A DNA stretch of 64,000 nt from positions 5,210,001 through 5,274,000 of the forward strand of contig NZ_LT630003.1 in the NCBI RefSeq assembly GCF_900105615.1, given 5' to 3'. The translations under genes and the position numbers were made by a program. This DNA is from Lacrimispora sphenoides JCM 1415 (GTDB lineage: Bacteria; Bacillota; Clostridia; Lachnospirales; Lachnospiraceae). The notes below the pieces were generated by a model. The model searched no databases and had not been told where the DNA came from. It saw only the letters and a program-made list of their open reading frames with translations. Below, piece after piece: positions 35,876 to 45,573 of the stretch. Within the stretch, counting starts at the first letter, position 1. Every line of letters starts with the position of its first letter.

Positions 35876-37066
35876 ATGGCTAGATTTACATTACCGAGAG
35901 ACCTATATCACGGGAAGGGCGCCCTGGAAGAGCTTAAGAATATAAAAGGAAAAAAGGCAATCGTGGTTGTCGGCGGCGGTTCCATGAAACGTTTTGGATT
36001 TCTTGACAGGGTGGTGGCATGCCTGAAAGAAGCCGGAATGGAAGTAAAGCTGTTTGAAGGAGTAGAGCCGGATCCCAGCGTGGATACGGTAATGAAGGGT
36101 GCAGAAATGATGCGTGAATTTGAGCCGGATTGGATCGTTGCAATCGGCGGCGGATCTCCTATTGATGCGGCAAAGGCAATGTGGGCATTTTATGAATATC
36201 CTGATACCACATTCGAGGACTTATGCATTCCCTTTAATTTCCCGACTCTGAGAACAAAGGCAAGATTCTGCGCCATTCCTTCTACTTCCGGTACGGCAAC
36301 CGAGGTAACGGCATTCAGTGTTATTACGGATTATAAAAAAGGAGTGAAATATCCGCTGGCAGATTTCAACATCACACCGGATATCGCAATCGTTGATCCG
36401 GATCTGGCTGAGACCATGCCTCAGAAGCTGACCGCCCATACCGGTATGGATGCCCTGACTCATGCGGTGGAAGCTTACGTATCAACCCTCCATTGTGACT
36501 ACACCGATCCTCTGGCTCTTCATGCTATTAAGATGATACATAATGATTTAATTGATTCTTATAACGGGGACAAGGAAGCCCGTGCCCGTATGCATAATGC
36601 CCAGTGTCTGGCAGGAATGGCATTCTCCAATGCCCTTTTAGGCATTGTCCATTCCATGGCCCATAAGACAGGGGCTGCTTATTCAGGGGGACATATTGTC
36701 CATGGCTGCGCAAACGCCATGTACCTGCCAAAGGTAATTAAATTTAATTCCAAGGTTCCGGAGGCTGCAAAGCGCTATGCAGATATTGCCCGCTTCATTG
36801 ATCTGAAGGGGAATAATGATGAGGAACTGGTTCATGCATTGATCGCAGAGATCCGTTCCATGAACGAAAAGCTTAATATTCCTGCTTGTATTAAGGAATA
36901 TGAAGGCGGAATCATTGACGAAGCAGAGTTCAATGAAAAATTAGGGACAGTAGCAGAGCTGGCAGTAGGTGATGCATGCACCGGCTCCAACCCAAGACCG
37001 ATCACGTCCGCTGAGATGGAGAAACTGTTATCCTGTTGTTACTATGATAAAGAGGTAGATTTTTAA
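35876..37066 (+). CDS. Iron-containing alcohol dehydrogenase
   Basis: A 396-residue Fe-dependent alcohol dehydrogenase (group III). The NAD(P)-binding Gly-rich motif is IGGGSPIDAAKAMW, and the metal site includes DALTHAVEA, SMAHKTGAAY and HIVHGCANA. It reduces an aldehyde such as butyraldehyde or acetaldehyde to the alcohol with NAD(P)H, helping re-oxidise cofactor in fermentation. AGGAGG precedes the ATG. It is a single gene with its own promoter. Butanol, 1,3-propanediol or lactaldehyde substrates cannot be told apart by eye. Confidence 0.92.
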   Translation: MARFTLPRDLYHGKGALEELKNIKGKKAIVVVGGGSMKRFGFLDRVVACLKEAGMEVKLFEGVEPDPSVDTVMKGAEMMREFEPDWIVAIGGGSPIDAAKAMWAFYEYPDTTFEDLCIPFNFPTLRTKARFCAIPSTSGTATEVTAFSVITDYKKGVKYPLADFNITPDIAIVDPDLAETMPQKLTAHTGMDALTHAVEAYVSTLHCDYTDPLALHAIKMIHNDLIDSYNGDKEARARMHNAQCLAGMAFSNALLGIVHSMAHKTGAAYSGGHIVHGCANAMYLPKVIKFNSKVPEAAKRYADIARFIDLKGNNDEELVHALIAEIRSMNEKLNIPACIKEYEGGIIDEAEFNEKLGTVAELAVGDACTGSNPRPITSAEMEKLLSCCYYDKEVDF

Positions 37067-37100
37067 ATAATCTCCAGTATATGAATGCAATGTGTGCAGT

Positions 37101-37128
37101 AGGCGCAGAACCCTTTGGTTTTGCGCCT
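37101..37128 (+). terminator. Hairpin after the alcohol dehydrogenase
   Basis: AGGCGCAGAACC (37101-37112) pairs with GGTTTTGCGCCT (37117-37128) over the loop CTTT, with one G-T pair. There is no T-run after it, so termination would be inefficient. Confidence 0.5.
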
Positions 37129-37238
37129 GTTGTGCGTGAAAAGAGGTTTGACAGTAAAGTTCATCTATGATATGGTAATCGGGAAAATAATTGAAGTTTA
37201 AGCATAACGATCCATAACAGAAAGCATGGGATGTCAGA

Positions 37239-38036
37239 ATGAAAAAGGCGATTTTAGTAGTAAGTTTTGGAACCACTTATCATGAAAGCAGAATGAAAAC
37301 CATAGAAGCCATTGAACAGTCCATAAGGGAAGAGTTCCCGGAGTATGAGGTGCGCCGGGCATTTACAAGCCGGATCATTATTGAAATATTGAAAAAAAGA
37401 GACAACATTTCTATAGACAGTGTAGCAGAAGCCTTAGAAAAGCTGGCACAGGAGGGATTTCAGCATGTGATCGTTCAGCCCACCCTGGTTATGGGAGGGG
37501 AAGAGAATGACGGCATGGTAGCTGCCGTGAAGCAGTATGAGAACCGGTTCCGCCGGATCCTGTGGGGAAAGCCGCTGCTTTCGGAGAAAGAGGACTATAA
37601 AAGGCTTTGCAGCGTGCTGGCAGAGGACACGAAGGAATATGACAGGGAAGGAACGGAGATCCTATTCATGGGACATGGTACGGAGCATGAGGCCAATGAG
37701 TGCTATCCGCGTTTAGCGGAGGTGTTTAGGCAGAATGGATACAGCAGGTATCATATAGGAACCGTGGAGGCGGAGCCAACTTTTGAATCCATAAAAGAAG
37801 TGGTGGAGAAAACCGGTTCTAACCGTATGGTGCTGCAGCCGCTTATGATTGTATCCGGAGACCATGCCCATAATGATATGGCAGGAGAAGGAGAAGAATC
37901 CTGGAAAAGCCAGCTGGAGTCTGACGGCTATCAGGTGGTTTGCCGGTTAAAGGGTATGGGAGAACTGGAGGGAGTCCGCCGGATGCTCCTGGATCATGCC
38001 AGAGAAGCATGTAAGAATCTGGAGGTTATGGGATGA
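37239..38036 (+). CDS. cbiK: Sirohydrochlorin cobaltochelatase CbiK
   Basis: A 265-residue anaerobic chelatase that inserts Co(II) into sirohydrochlorin in cobalamin synthesis (or Fe for siroheme). Metal-binding histidines are His146 in MGHGTEH and His209 in SGDHAHND. The opening KKAILVVSFGTTYHESR is typical. There is no signal peptide. Other cobalamin genes are not in the window. Its stop overlaps the start of the ApbE gene by four bases. Confidence 0.9.
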   Translation: MKKAILVVSFGTTYHESRMKTIEAIEQSIREEFPEYEVRRAFTSRIIIEILKKRDNISIDSVAEALEKLAQEGFQHVIVQPTLVMGGEENDGMVAAVKQYENRFRRILWGKPLLSEKEDYKRLCSVLAEDTKEYDREGTEILFMGHGTEHEANECYPRLAEVFRQNGYSRYHIGTVEAEPTFESIKEVVEKTGSNRMVLQPLMIVSGDHAHNDMAGEGEESWKSQLESDGYQVVCRLKGMGELEGVRRMLLDHAREACKNLEVMG

Positions 38037-39034
38037 AAAAAAGGAGAGCAGTTGTTTTGATCGCAGGTGTAACAGCTCTTTTGCTTATGGGCTGTGAAAG
38101 AAGGGTGGATCCGCTCAGTAAATCCGATTTTATGCTGAACACCTTTGTAACTGTGACTCTTTACGATAAGGACGATCCTAAAATTTTATCTGACTGTCTG
38201 GATTTATGCCGGTCCTATGAAACTATTTTCAGTAAAACCATTGAGGGCAGTGAGGTTTACAAGTTAAATCACAGGCCTGCCAGTGAAGAGACCGTGACAG
38301 TATCCCCGGATGTGGGGGCTCTTATTTCCAAGAGCCTTTATTATTCTCAAATATCAGACGGGGGTTTTGATGTTACCATAGAGCCTTTGTCTTCTCTGTG
38401 GGATTTCACATCCCTGGATCCGGTTGTACCGCCTAATGCAAAGATCCAGGAGGCCAGGAAAAAAGTAGATTACCGGAATTTAAAGCTTGAGAGAAATACC
38501 CTTACATTTTTATCTCCGGATACTTCCCTTGATTTTGGGGCAATCGCCAAAGGATATATTGCGGACCGGATGAAGGATTTTCTTTTAGAACAGGGAGTAA
38601 AGAGTGCCGTGATCAATCTGGGAGGAAATGTCCTTTGCGTGGGGCAGAAGCCTGACGGCACACCGTTTAAAATCGGCCTTCAAAAACCTTATGCAGACCG
38701 AAATGAAACCATAGAAATTATGAATATCAATGACATGTCCGTGGTATCATCCGGAGTGTATGAACGGCATTTTGTTAAAGATGGTGTGAACTACCACCAT
38801 CTTTTAAACCCGGGGGATGGTTATCCATATGAGAACGGGCTTGTGTCCGTCACCATTTTATCAGAGCTGTCCGCAGACGGGGACGCCCTTTCCACCACCT
38901 GTTTTTCCCTTGGACTTAAAAAGGGAATGGAGCTTCTGGACTCCACGGACGGTGTATACGGCGTATTTATTACAGAGGATGGAGAGGTTTACTATTCCCA
39001 GGGAGCCAGGGAGTTTCTGGTTAGGAAGCCTTAG
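38033..39034 (+). CDS. apbE: FAD:protein FMN transferase (ApbE), lipoprotein
   Basis: A 333-residue ApbE with a lipoprotein signal (LLMGC, Cys21). It attaches FMN to Thr/Ser of target flavoproteins, such as Rnf or Nqr subunits, on the outer face of the membrane. Recognisable motifs are LDFGAIAKGYIADRM and INLGGNV, plus HLLNPGDGYPYENGLVSVT. It is coupled to cbiK by the 4-base overlap. No Rnf genes are nearby, so the targets are elsewhere. Confidence 0.92.
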   Translation: MKKRRAVVLIAGVTALLLMGCERRVDPLSKSDFMLNTFVTVTLYDKDDPKILSDCLDLCRSYETIFSKTIEGSEVYKLNHRPASEETVTVSPDVGALISKSLYYSQISDGGFDVTIEPLSSLWDFTSLDPVVPPNAKIQEARKKVDYRNLKLERNTLTFLSPDTSLDFGAIAKGYIADRMKDFLLEQGVKSAVINLGGNVLCVGQKPDGTPFKIGLQKPYADRNETIEIMNINDMSVVSSGVYERHFVKDGVNYHHLLNPGDGYPYENGLVSVTILSELSADGDALSTTCFSLGLKKGMELLDSTDGVYGVFITEDGEVYYSQGAREFLVRKP

Positions 39035-39071
39035 AATCCCTTTACAATTTTCTTTCCCTATAATACAATAG

Positions 39072-39123
39072 AGGAAATACCCTGCGGGTATACCGGTATG
39101 CCCAAAGTGCATGGGCAGAAAAG
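39072..39123 (+). repeat. 52-nt two-hairpin repeat, single copy before gtrA
   Basis: The unit begins AGGAAATACC, folds as ATACCC/GGGTAT (39078-39092) and TGCCCA/TGGGCA (39099-39117), and ends where the next AGGAAA starts at 39124. It shares its layout and much of its sequence with the tandem copies at 56892-56995. It lies in the gtrA leader, 29 bases before the start. Confidence 0.7.
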
Positions 39124-39152
39124 AGGAAATGTAATTTTTTAGGAGAGAAAAG

Positions 39153-39578
39153 ATGATTAGAAAAATCTGGGACAAGGTCATGAACCGGGAAGTCATTTCC
39201 TATTTGATATTTGGAGTGCTGACGACCCTGGTTAACTGGGTTGTCTATTGGTTCATGGTGAAGGCGGGCATTGACTACCGTGCCGCAACTGCGGCAGCAT
39301 GGGTTGTTTCCGTCCTCTTTGCCTTTGTTGTAAATAAAATCTTTGTTTTTCAAAGCTATGACCTGCATCTGGGCTTTGTCATGAAGGAGATTCTATCGTT
39401 TACCGCATGCAGAGCAGCGTCAGGCGTCATGGAAATGATTCTTATGGTGATAATGGTTTCCTGGCTCAAAATGGATGAATATGTAAGTAAAATTCTGGTA
39501 TCCGTGGTTGTTGTAATTGCAAACTATGGATTCAGCAAGGTTTTCATATTCCGGAAGAGAGAGGAAGAACCCCTGTAA
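39153..39578 (+). CDS. GtrA family membrane protein
   Basis: A 141-residue protein with four TM helices (about 14-33, 42-62, 76-98, 105-127), the GtrA pattern VISYLIFGVLTTLVNWVVY at the start, and NYGFSKVFIF at the end. GtrA proteins are thought to help move lipid-linked sugars or teichoic acid parts across the membrane. It starts after AGGAGAG and lies 15 bases before the YfhO-like gene, with which it forms an operon. Confidence 0.88.
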   Translation: MIRKIWDKVMNREVISYLIFGVLTTLVNWVVYWFMVKAGIDYRAATAAAWVVSVLFAFVVNKIFVFQSYDLHLGFVMKEILSFTACRAASGVMEMILMVIMVSWLKMDEYVSKILVSVVVVIANYGFSKVFIFRKREEEPL

Positions 39579-39593
39579 AGAGAGGTAAATGAA

Positions 39594-42500
39594 ATGGAAC
39601 ACGATGGCGAGATTGAAAAGATATCGAAAGAACTAGAGGATATGCTGCAAATGACATCAGGTGAAAAAGAAATTACAACAGGGGAAAATGACTTGAAGCA
39701 AGGAAATGAAGAGGAGAAGGTGACTTACGATCCCAAAGGGGAAAGGGCAGAACAGGAATTAGACCTGGCTTCTGCACCCAGGATACGCCTTGATATTCCG
39801 GTTGACGGGATGGAGGAGCTGTATGATGGGGATCTTGATTATGAAGATTTTAATTACGGAGAAGACTTGGAGCAGGAGAAAGAGGCTGTTCCTGTTACGG
39901 ATTTCATGGACATTCTTGAGGAGCCGGAAGACGATGAAGCTGAGGAAGAGTTGGAAATTGGGCAGTTAGATAGCTATAAAGAAAGAATATTTGCTAAAAA
40001 AGAGGGGACAGGCACCAGCCTGGTAAGGCCCTCCGACGGACTCCTTGCAGCTTTTTTTGTGCCAATGGTGATCATGGTTATCATATTTGCCCAGCGGGGG
40101 ATTTTTCCTTTTGGCGAGGAAAGCTTTTTAAGGACTGACATGTATCATCAGTATGCTCCGTTTTTTTCTGAGTTCCGTTATAAGCTGACCCATGGAGGAA
40201 GTCTTCTGTACAGCTGGGATATCGGCATGGGAGTGAATTTTGCAGCTCTTTATGCTTATTATCTGGCAAGTCCTTTAAACTGGCTGCTGGTACTTTGCCC
40301 GAAGAATTATGTCATTGAATTTATGACCTATCTGATCGTATTTAAGATCGGATTAAGCGGACTTTCCTTTTCCTGGTATCTGCGCAGGCATAACAAGACC
40401 ATGGACTTCGGAGTCGCTTTTTTTGGCATCTTCTATGCTCTGTCCGGATATATGGCGGCTTACAGCTGGAATATCATGTGGCTGGATTGCATTCTTCTAT
40501 TCCCGCTCATTATGCTGGGCCTTGAGAAGCTGGTGAAAGAAAAGAAGTGTTTCCTATACTGTATTACACTGGGACTATCAATTTTATCAAATTATTACAT
40601 ATCCATTATGATATGTATTTTTATGGTATTCTACTTTATTGCTCTTCTTATATTAGAAGGCTTGAGATCCTGGAAGGAAATCTTTATCCGCGGAGGACTG
40701 TTTGCTCTGTTTTCCTTATTAGCAGGAGGCCTTTCTGCTGTAGTTCTGCTTCCTGAAATTTATGCGCTGCAGTCAACTGCATCAGGAGATTTTAATTTTC
40801 CCCAGACCATCAGCTCTTACTTTTCCATATTTGACATGATCGCCAGACATCTTCCGGCGGTGGAACCGGAAATCGGGCTGGACCACTGGCCTAATATCTA
40901 CTGCGGTGTGGCAGTTCTCATGTTTTTCCTTCTTTACCTGGGCTGTAAACAGATCAGGCAGAGGGAAAAGATTGTTATGTGCTCTATGCTGCTGTTTTTC
41001 TTTGCCAGCTTTTCCGTTAATACACTGAATTTTATCTGGCATGGATTTCATTATCCCAACAGCCTGCCATGCAGACAGTCTTTTATTTATATTTTTCTCA
41101 TGCTGTTTACGTGCTATCAGGCTTACATTCACTTGCATGAGATTCCATGGAAGCATGTAGTAATGGCTTTTTTTGCTTCGGTGATCTTTGTTTTGATGGC
41201 GCAGAAGCTTATAACGGATGAGGCTTATCATTTTTCCGTATTTTATGTGGCTATTTTGTTCCTTTCCATTTATGCCGGCCTTATCAGCCTTTACCAAAGA
41301 GGAGTCAGCCGGAATGTGCTGGTACTTCTGGCCCTTGGCGTGGTCTCCTTAGAAGCCGCGGTTAATACCACGGTCACCAGCGTGACGACCACCAGCAGGA
41401 CCAGCTATATGAAGGATAATAAGGCATCATCAGAGCTGGCAGAAAGCCTGATGCCGGGTACCTCTTTTTACCGGATCGAAAAGGTCACAAGAAAAACCAA
41501 AAATGACGGAGCCTGGTTGAACTTTCCTACGGTCTCCCTCTTTTCCTCCACAGCCAATGCAGATCTTACGGCATTCTTTAAAAAACTGGGTTGCGAAAGC
41601 TCTACCAATGCTTACAGCATTACGGGAAGCACGCCTCTGGTGGATGCTCTTTTTGCGGTCAAATACGGGCTGTACTCGGAAGAAACCGAGGATGACGGCA
41701 TATCCGTACCGGTTGCTTCAAAGGATGAGATGTATCTCCGGGAAAACAGCTTTGCCTTATCTTTGGGATTTATGCTACCATATGACTTTGAAGATAACTG
41801 GCAGCTGGATTTAACAAATCCGGCAGAGGTCCAGAACGATTTTTCCGTGGTATTAGGAGCCACCCCGGTACTGTCTGAGGTTCCAAGCGAAATCACCGGA
41901 ACCAGCTTTACGTTTACACCGGAAGCGGATGGAGACTATTATGTATTTGTCAGCAATAAAAAGGTGGAAAAGGTAAATGCTCTGCTTGGAGAAAAGACCA
42001 AAAACTTTGATAATGTGAGCCGCGGCTATCTGCTGGAACTGGGCTATATAAAAGCAGGGGAAAAGATTACTCTGCGAAACGATGACAATGATCAGGATCT
42101 GGTAGCGGTCGCTTACCGTTTTCTTCCTGAGGGCCTTGAGTCTGTGTACAACATTTTAGACAGGAATTCCATGAAGCTTACAAAGTGGACGGATACGCAG
42201 ATACAGGGAACTGTCACTGCTGATAAGGCCGGCCTGCTGTTTTTAAGCATTCCCTATGACAAGGGCTGGACGATCAGGGTTGACGGAAAAGTTGTTGAGC
42301 CTTATAAATTATTTGATACGTTTTTAAGCGTGCATATGACTGCCGGGACCCATGATATTTCACTGGAATATATGCCGGAGGGACTTAAAACAGGCGGTAT
42401 CATAACGGCTGGAAGCGTGGTCTTTCTGCTGATACTTGCAGGTGTATCCTCAGGAATAGGGAGAAAGCGCAGACCCATGCGGGTTCATTCTACCAATTAA
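39594..42500 (+). CDS. YfhO family membrane protein
   Basis: A 968-residue protein. An acidic, disordered N-terminal extension (1-145, rich in Glu/Asp) is followed by about 12-14 TM helices (150-600) with RTDMYHQYAPFF after TM1, and then a beta-rich extracellular C-terminal part (about 605-940) with a last TM. YfhO proteins belong to the GT-C-like membrane enzymes that add sugars to lipoteichoic acid or other envelope polymers. The operon with GtrA, a flippase-like protein, fits that role. The acidic extension is not a usual part of the family. Confidence 0.88.
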   Translation: MEHDGEIEKISKELEDMLQMTSGEKEITTGENDLKQGNEEEKVTYDPKGERAEQELDLASAPRIRLDIPVDGMEELYDGDLDYEDFNYGEDLEQEKEAVPVTDFMDILEEPEDDEAEEELEIGQLDSYKERIFAKKEGTGTSLVRPSDGLLAAFFVPMVIMVIIFAQRGIFPFGEESFLRTDMYHQYAPFFSEFRYKLTHGGSLLYSWDIGMGVNFAALYAYYLASPLNWLLVLCPKNYVIEFMTYLIVFKIGLSGLSFSWYLRRHNKTMDFGVAFFGIFYALSGYMAAYSWNIMWLDCILLFPLIMLGLEKLVKEKKCFLYCITLGLSILSNYYISIMICIFMVFYFIALLILEGLRSWKEIFIRGGLFALFSLLAGGLSAVVLLPEIYALQSTASGDFNFPQTISSYFSIFDMIARHLPAVEPEIGLDHWPNIYCGVAVLMFFLLYLGCKQIRQREKIVMCSMLLFFFASFSVNTLNFIWHGFHYPNSLPCRQSFIYIFLMLFTCYQAYIHLHEIPWKHVVMAFFASVIFVLMAQKLITDEAYHFSVFYVAILFLSIYAGLISLYQRGVSRNVLVLLALGVVSLEAAVNTTVTSVTTTSRTSYMKDNKASSELAESLMPGTSFYRIEKVTRKTKNDGAWLNFPTVSLFSSTANADLTAFFKKLGCESSTNAYSITGSTPLVDALFAVKYGLYSEETEDDGISVPVASKDEMYLRENSFALSLGFMLPYDFEDNWQLDLTNPAEVQNDFSVVLGATPVLSEVPSEITGTSFTFTPEADGDYYVFVSNKKVEKVNALLGEKTKNFDNVSRGYLLELGYIKAGEKITLRNDDNDQDLVAVAYRFLPEGLESVYNILDRNSMKLTKWTDTQIQGTVTADKAGLLFLSIPYDKGWTIRVDGKVVEPYKLFDTFLSVHMTAGTHDISLEYMPEGLKTGGIITAGSVVFLLILAGVSSGIGRKRRPMRVHSTN

Positions 42501-42539
42501 GCAGTCACAGCAATACAAAGGAAAGGAGAATTCTCAATT

Positions 42540-43913
42540 ATGAAACTATGGGGCGGACGCTTCACAAAAGAAACCAATCAGCTGGTTCACAACTTTAATG
42601 CATCTATATCATTTGATCAAAAATTCTATCATCAGGATATTGAGGGCAGCATTGCTCATGTGAAGATGCTGGCAAAACAAGGACTTCTTACGGAGGAAGA
42701 TAAAGACAAGATCGTAAAAGGCCTTATGGAAATCCGGGAGGATTTAGAAAGCGGAGCCCTGGTAATAACGGGGGAACATGAAGACATTCATTCTTTCGTC
42801 GAAGCAGTATTAACGGAACGGATCGGGGAGGCCGGAAAGCGCCTTCATACCGGACGGAGCCGCAATGATCAGGTGGCTCTTGATATGAAGCTGTATACCA
42901 GAGATGAGATCGATGAGCTTACCCTTTTGATGGAAGGACTTCTCTCAGAGCTTTTAAAGCTTATGGAAGAAAATCTTGACACTTACATGCCTGGATTTAC
43001 CCATCTGCAAAAAGCGCAGCCAATCACCCTGGCTCACCACCTGGGGGCTTACTTTGAAATGTTTGACAGGGATCATTCCCGTCTTCATGACATTAAAAAA
43101 AGGATGAACTATTGTCCCCTTGGCTCTGGCGCTTTGGCTGGAACCACTTATCCCCTGGACCGGGAATATACGGCAGAGCTTCTGGGATTTGCAGGGCCGA
43201 CTCTTAACAGTATGGATTCCGTGGCCGACCGGGATTACTTAATCGAGCTATTAAGTGCCTTATCTACCATTTCCATGCATTTAAGCAGATTCTGTGAAGA
43301 GATCATTATCTGGAATACCAATGAATACCGGTTTGTGGAAATTGATGATTCCTACAGCACCGGAAGCAGCATCATGCCTCAGAAAAAGAACCCGGACATT
43401 GCGGAACTGATCCGGGGAAAGACCGGCAGGGTTTACGGCGCCCTGGTGTCTCTGTTAACCACCATGAAGGGGATTCCTCTTGCCTACAACAAGGACATGC
43501 AAGAGGATAAGGAGCTGGCCTTTGACGCCATTGATACGGTAAAAGGCTGCCTTGCCCTGTTTACCGGAATGATTTCCACCATGACCTTCCGAAAGGATGT
43601 GATGGAAGCCAGCGCCAAAAACGGTTTTACCAATGCAACCGATGCGGCCGATTATCTGGTAAATCATGGAGTGGCCTTCCGGGATGCCCATGGAATCGTT
43701 GGACAGCTTGTACTTTTCTGCATAGAAAAGGGCATTGCCCTGGATGATATGAGCCTGGAAGAATATAAGGCCATCAGCCCGGTGTTCGAGGAGGATATTT
43801 ATGATGCCATCAGCTTAAAAACCTGTGTGGAAAAAAGAATGACCATTGGTGCTCCTGGCCAGGAGGCAATGAAAAGAGTCATTGAAATTTATAAGAAGAA
43901 GCTTGAAAAATAG
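42540..43913 (+). CDS. argH: Argininosuccinate lyase
   Basis: A 457-residue enzyme of the fumarase/aspartase superfamily that splits argininosuccinate to arginine and fumarate. The signature [12 protein letters not shown] and the opening [20 protein letters not shown] are diagnostic; the catalytic Ser lies in the signature loop. AGGAGAATTCTCAATT precedes the ATG. argG is not adjacent, so arginine genes are dispersed. It ends at a strong bidirectional terminator. Confidence 0.97.
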   Translation: MKLWGGRFTKETNQLVHNFNASISFDQKFYHQDIEGSIAHVKMLAKQGLLTEEDKDKIVKGLMEIREDLESGALVITGEHEDIHSFVEAVLTERIGEAGKRLHTGRSRNDQVALDMKLYTRDEIDELTLLMEGLLSELLKLMEENLDTYMPGFTHLQKAQPITLAHHLGAYFEMFDRDHSRLHDIKKRMNYCPLGSGALAGTTYPLDREYTAELLGFAGPTLNSMDSVADRDYLIELLSALSTISMHLSRFCEEIIIWNTNEYRFVEIDDSYSTGSSIMPQKKNPDIAELIRGKTGRVYGALVSLLTTMKGIPLAYNKDMQEDKELAFDAIDTVKGCLALFTGMISTMTFRKDVMEASAKNGFTNATDAADYLVNHGVAFRDAHGIVGQLVLFCIEKGIALDDMSLEEYKAISPVFEEDIYDAISLKTCVEKRMTIGAPGQEAMKRVIEIYKKKLEK

Positions 43914-43921
43914 AATCATAA

Positions 43922-43966
43922 AAAACCGGAAAACAGCGGAAGAGTCGACCGCTGTTTTCCGGTTTT
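43922..43966. terminator. Bidirectional terminator between argH and sdaAA
   Basis: A perfect 18-bp stem (43922-43939 with 43949-43966) with A-run and T-run flanks serves both converging genes. Confidence 0.92.
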
Positions 43967-43982
43967 TTATGGTATTCATTGC

Positions 43983-44861
43983 TTATCCGAAGATCTGCTT
44001 ACGTAAGCGGCAGCCGGTAGGAGTTGCGGCCAGGCCGCCCTCTGAAGTTTCCTTTAAGGAGGCAGACATGAGATTGCCCACCTGCTTCATGGCAAAGATC
44101 ACCTCATCTGCGGGAATGGCGCTTGTGATTCCGGCACAGGCAAGCTCCGAAGCAGTAAATGCATTGGCTACTCCCATGGCATTGCGCTTGATACAGGGAA
44201 CCTCTACCAGACCTGCCACCGGGTCACATACCAGGCCCATGGTATTTTTCAGGGCAATGGCGCAGCTGTCGGAAACCATCTGGGGCGTTCCGCCAAAGAT
44301 TTCCGTAAGAGCTGCAGCAGCCATGGCGGACGCGGATCCCACCTCGGCCTGGCACCCGCCCTCCGCTCCGGCGATGCTGGCGCATTTGGCAATGACCATA
44401 CCAATGGCCGATGCAGTGAACAGGGACATGATGATATCATGCTTTGGTAAATCAAATTCGTCCATAACGGAAATGAGAGCTGCCGGAATGACACCGCAGG
44501 AGCCGGCTGTAGGAGCCGCCACGATCTGCCCCATGCAGGAATTGTATTCCGTCACGGCAAGAGCCATGCTAATGGCATTGCCAAGAAGATGGCCGTAATG
44601 GTTTTTTCCTTCCTCTACCGCCTTTTTTAATTTGGCGGCAGCTCCCCCGGAAAGTCCGCTGGAAGAACGAAGGGATTCATCCATGCCGTTTAACACAGAC
44701 TGCCTCATAACCTCAAAACTGCTTTCCATGGTGGAGTAGACATCTTCCGGACTGGTCTCCATGTCCTCGGCCTGCTGCTCTAGCACAATTTCCGATATTT
44801 TTTTATTGGAAGATGAAGCGGCGGCTACAAGCTCTTCCACGGAATTATATTTTAATTGCAT
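43983..44861 (-). CDS. sdaAA: L-serine dehydratase, iron-sulfur alpha subunit
   Basis: A 292-residue alpha subunit of the clostridial two-chain serine dehydratase, which deaminates L-serine to pyruvate using an oxygen-sensitive [4Fe-4S] cluster. Cluster cysteines lie in APTAGSCGVIP, AGAEGGCQAEVG and LVEVPCIKRN. It starts 13 bases after the beta subunit stop. With the threonine aldolase and ThrE, it shows active hydroxy amino acid handling in this window. Confidence 0.93.
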   Translation of the reverse strand: MQLKYNSVEELVAAASSSNKKISEIVLEQQAEDMETSPEDVYSTMESSFEVMRQSVLNGMDESLRSSSGLSGGAAAKLKKAVEEGKNHYGHLLGNAISMALAVTEYNSCMGQIVAAPTAGSCGVIPAALISVMDEFDLPKHDIIMSLFTASAIGMVIAKCASIAGAEGGCQAEVGSASAMAAAALTEIFGGTPQMVSDSCAIALKNTMGLVCDPVAGLVEVPCIKRNAMGVANAFTASELACAGITSAIPADEVIFAMKQVGNLMSASLKETSEGGLAATPTGCRLRKQIFG

Positions 44862-44874
44862 AGGTTCCTCCTGG

Positions 44875-45534
44875 TCAGTTTAATTTTAACAAAATCGTGT
44901 TGTATACATAAGGAATGGTTTGGATCTGGGAGACCAGGGACTGGTCAAAGTCAGAATCCATTTCAATGGTCATGATGGCAAGTCCGCGTTTTTCCTGCCT
45001 GTTTAAGCGGAAATTGCAGATGTTTGCATTGCCAACGGCCACCAGGTTCGTCACATGGGCGATGATTCCGGGAACATCCTGATGCATGACGATCAGGGTG
45101 GTATTCTGCCCGGTAAAATAAACCTCCATGTCATTTACCTTGTTTATGACGATGTTGCCGCCTCCCACTGACGCTCCCTGGACGGAGATGGTACTGCCAT
45201 GATCTGAGGTAAGGGTGACTAACGCTGTGTTTGGGTGGGCATTTTCAATGGTTCCGGTGTGGATCGTGACGGATATCCCTTGTTCCTTGGCTGTTTCAAG
45301 GCTTGTCCGGATTCCCGGGTCCCAGGGGTCCAGTTTTAAAATTCCGCCTACAATGGCTTTGTCTGTGCCGTGCCCTTTGTAAGTTTTTGCAAAGGAGCCG
45401 TGAAACAGGATATCTGCTTTTGCAACAGGAGCACCTAAAAGCAGGGCAGCCGTTTTACCGATGCGGGCAGCGCCGGCCGTATGGGAGCTGGAAGGCCCGA
45501 TCATAACAGGCCCGATAATATCAAATACATTCAT
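44875..45534 (-). CDS. sdaAB: L-serine dehydratase, iron-sulfur beta subunit
   Basis: A 219-residue beta subunit. It starts FDIIGPVMIGPSSSHTAGAARIG, the conserved motif, and ends in an ACT domain (about 148-219) likely to bind serine as regulator. It is the first gene of the sdaAB-sdaAA pair; the upstream PHP gene may be cotranscribed, 39 bases away. Confidence 0.93.
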   Translation of the reverse strand: MNVFDIIGPVMIGPSSSHTAGAARIGKTAALLLGAPVAKADILFHGSFAKTYKGHGTDKAIVGGILKLDPWDPGIRTSLETAKEQGISVTIHTGTIENAHPNTALVTLTSDHGSTISVQGASVGGGNIVINKVNDMEVYFTGQNTTLIVMHQDVPGIIAHVTNLVAVGNANICNFRLNRQEKRGLAIMTIEMDSDFDQSLVSQIQTIPYVYNTILLKLN

Positions 45535-45573
45535 GGCAATTCTCCAATTCCAAGTATTGTGTCTCTCCTTTGC

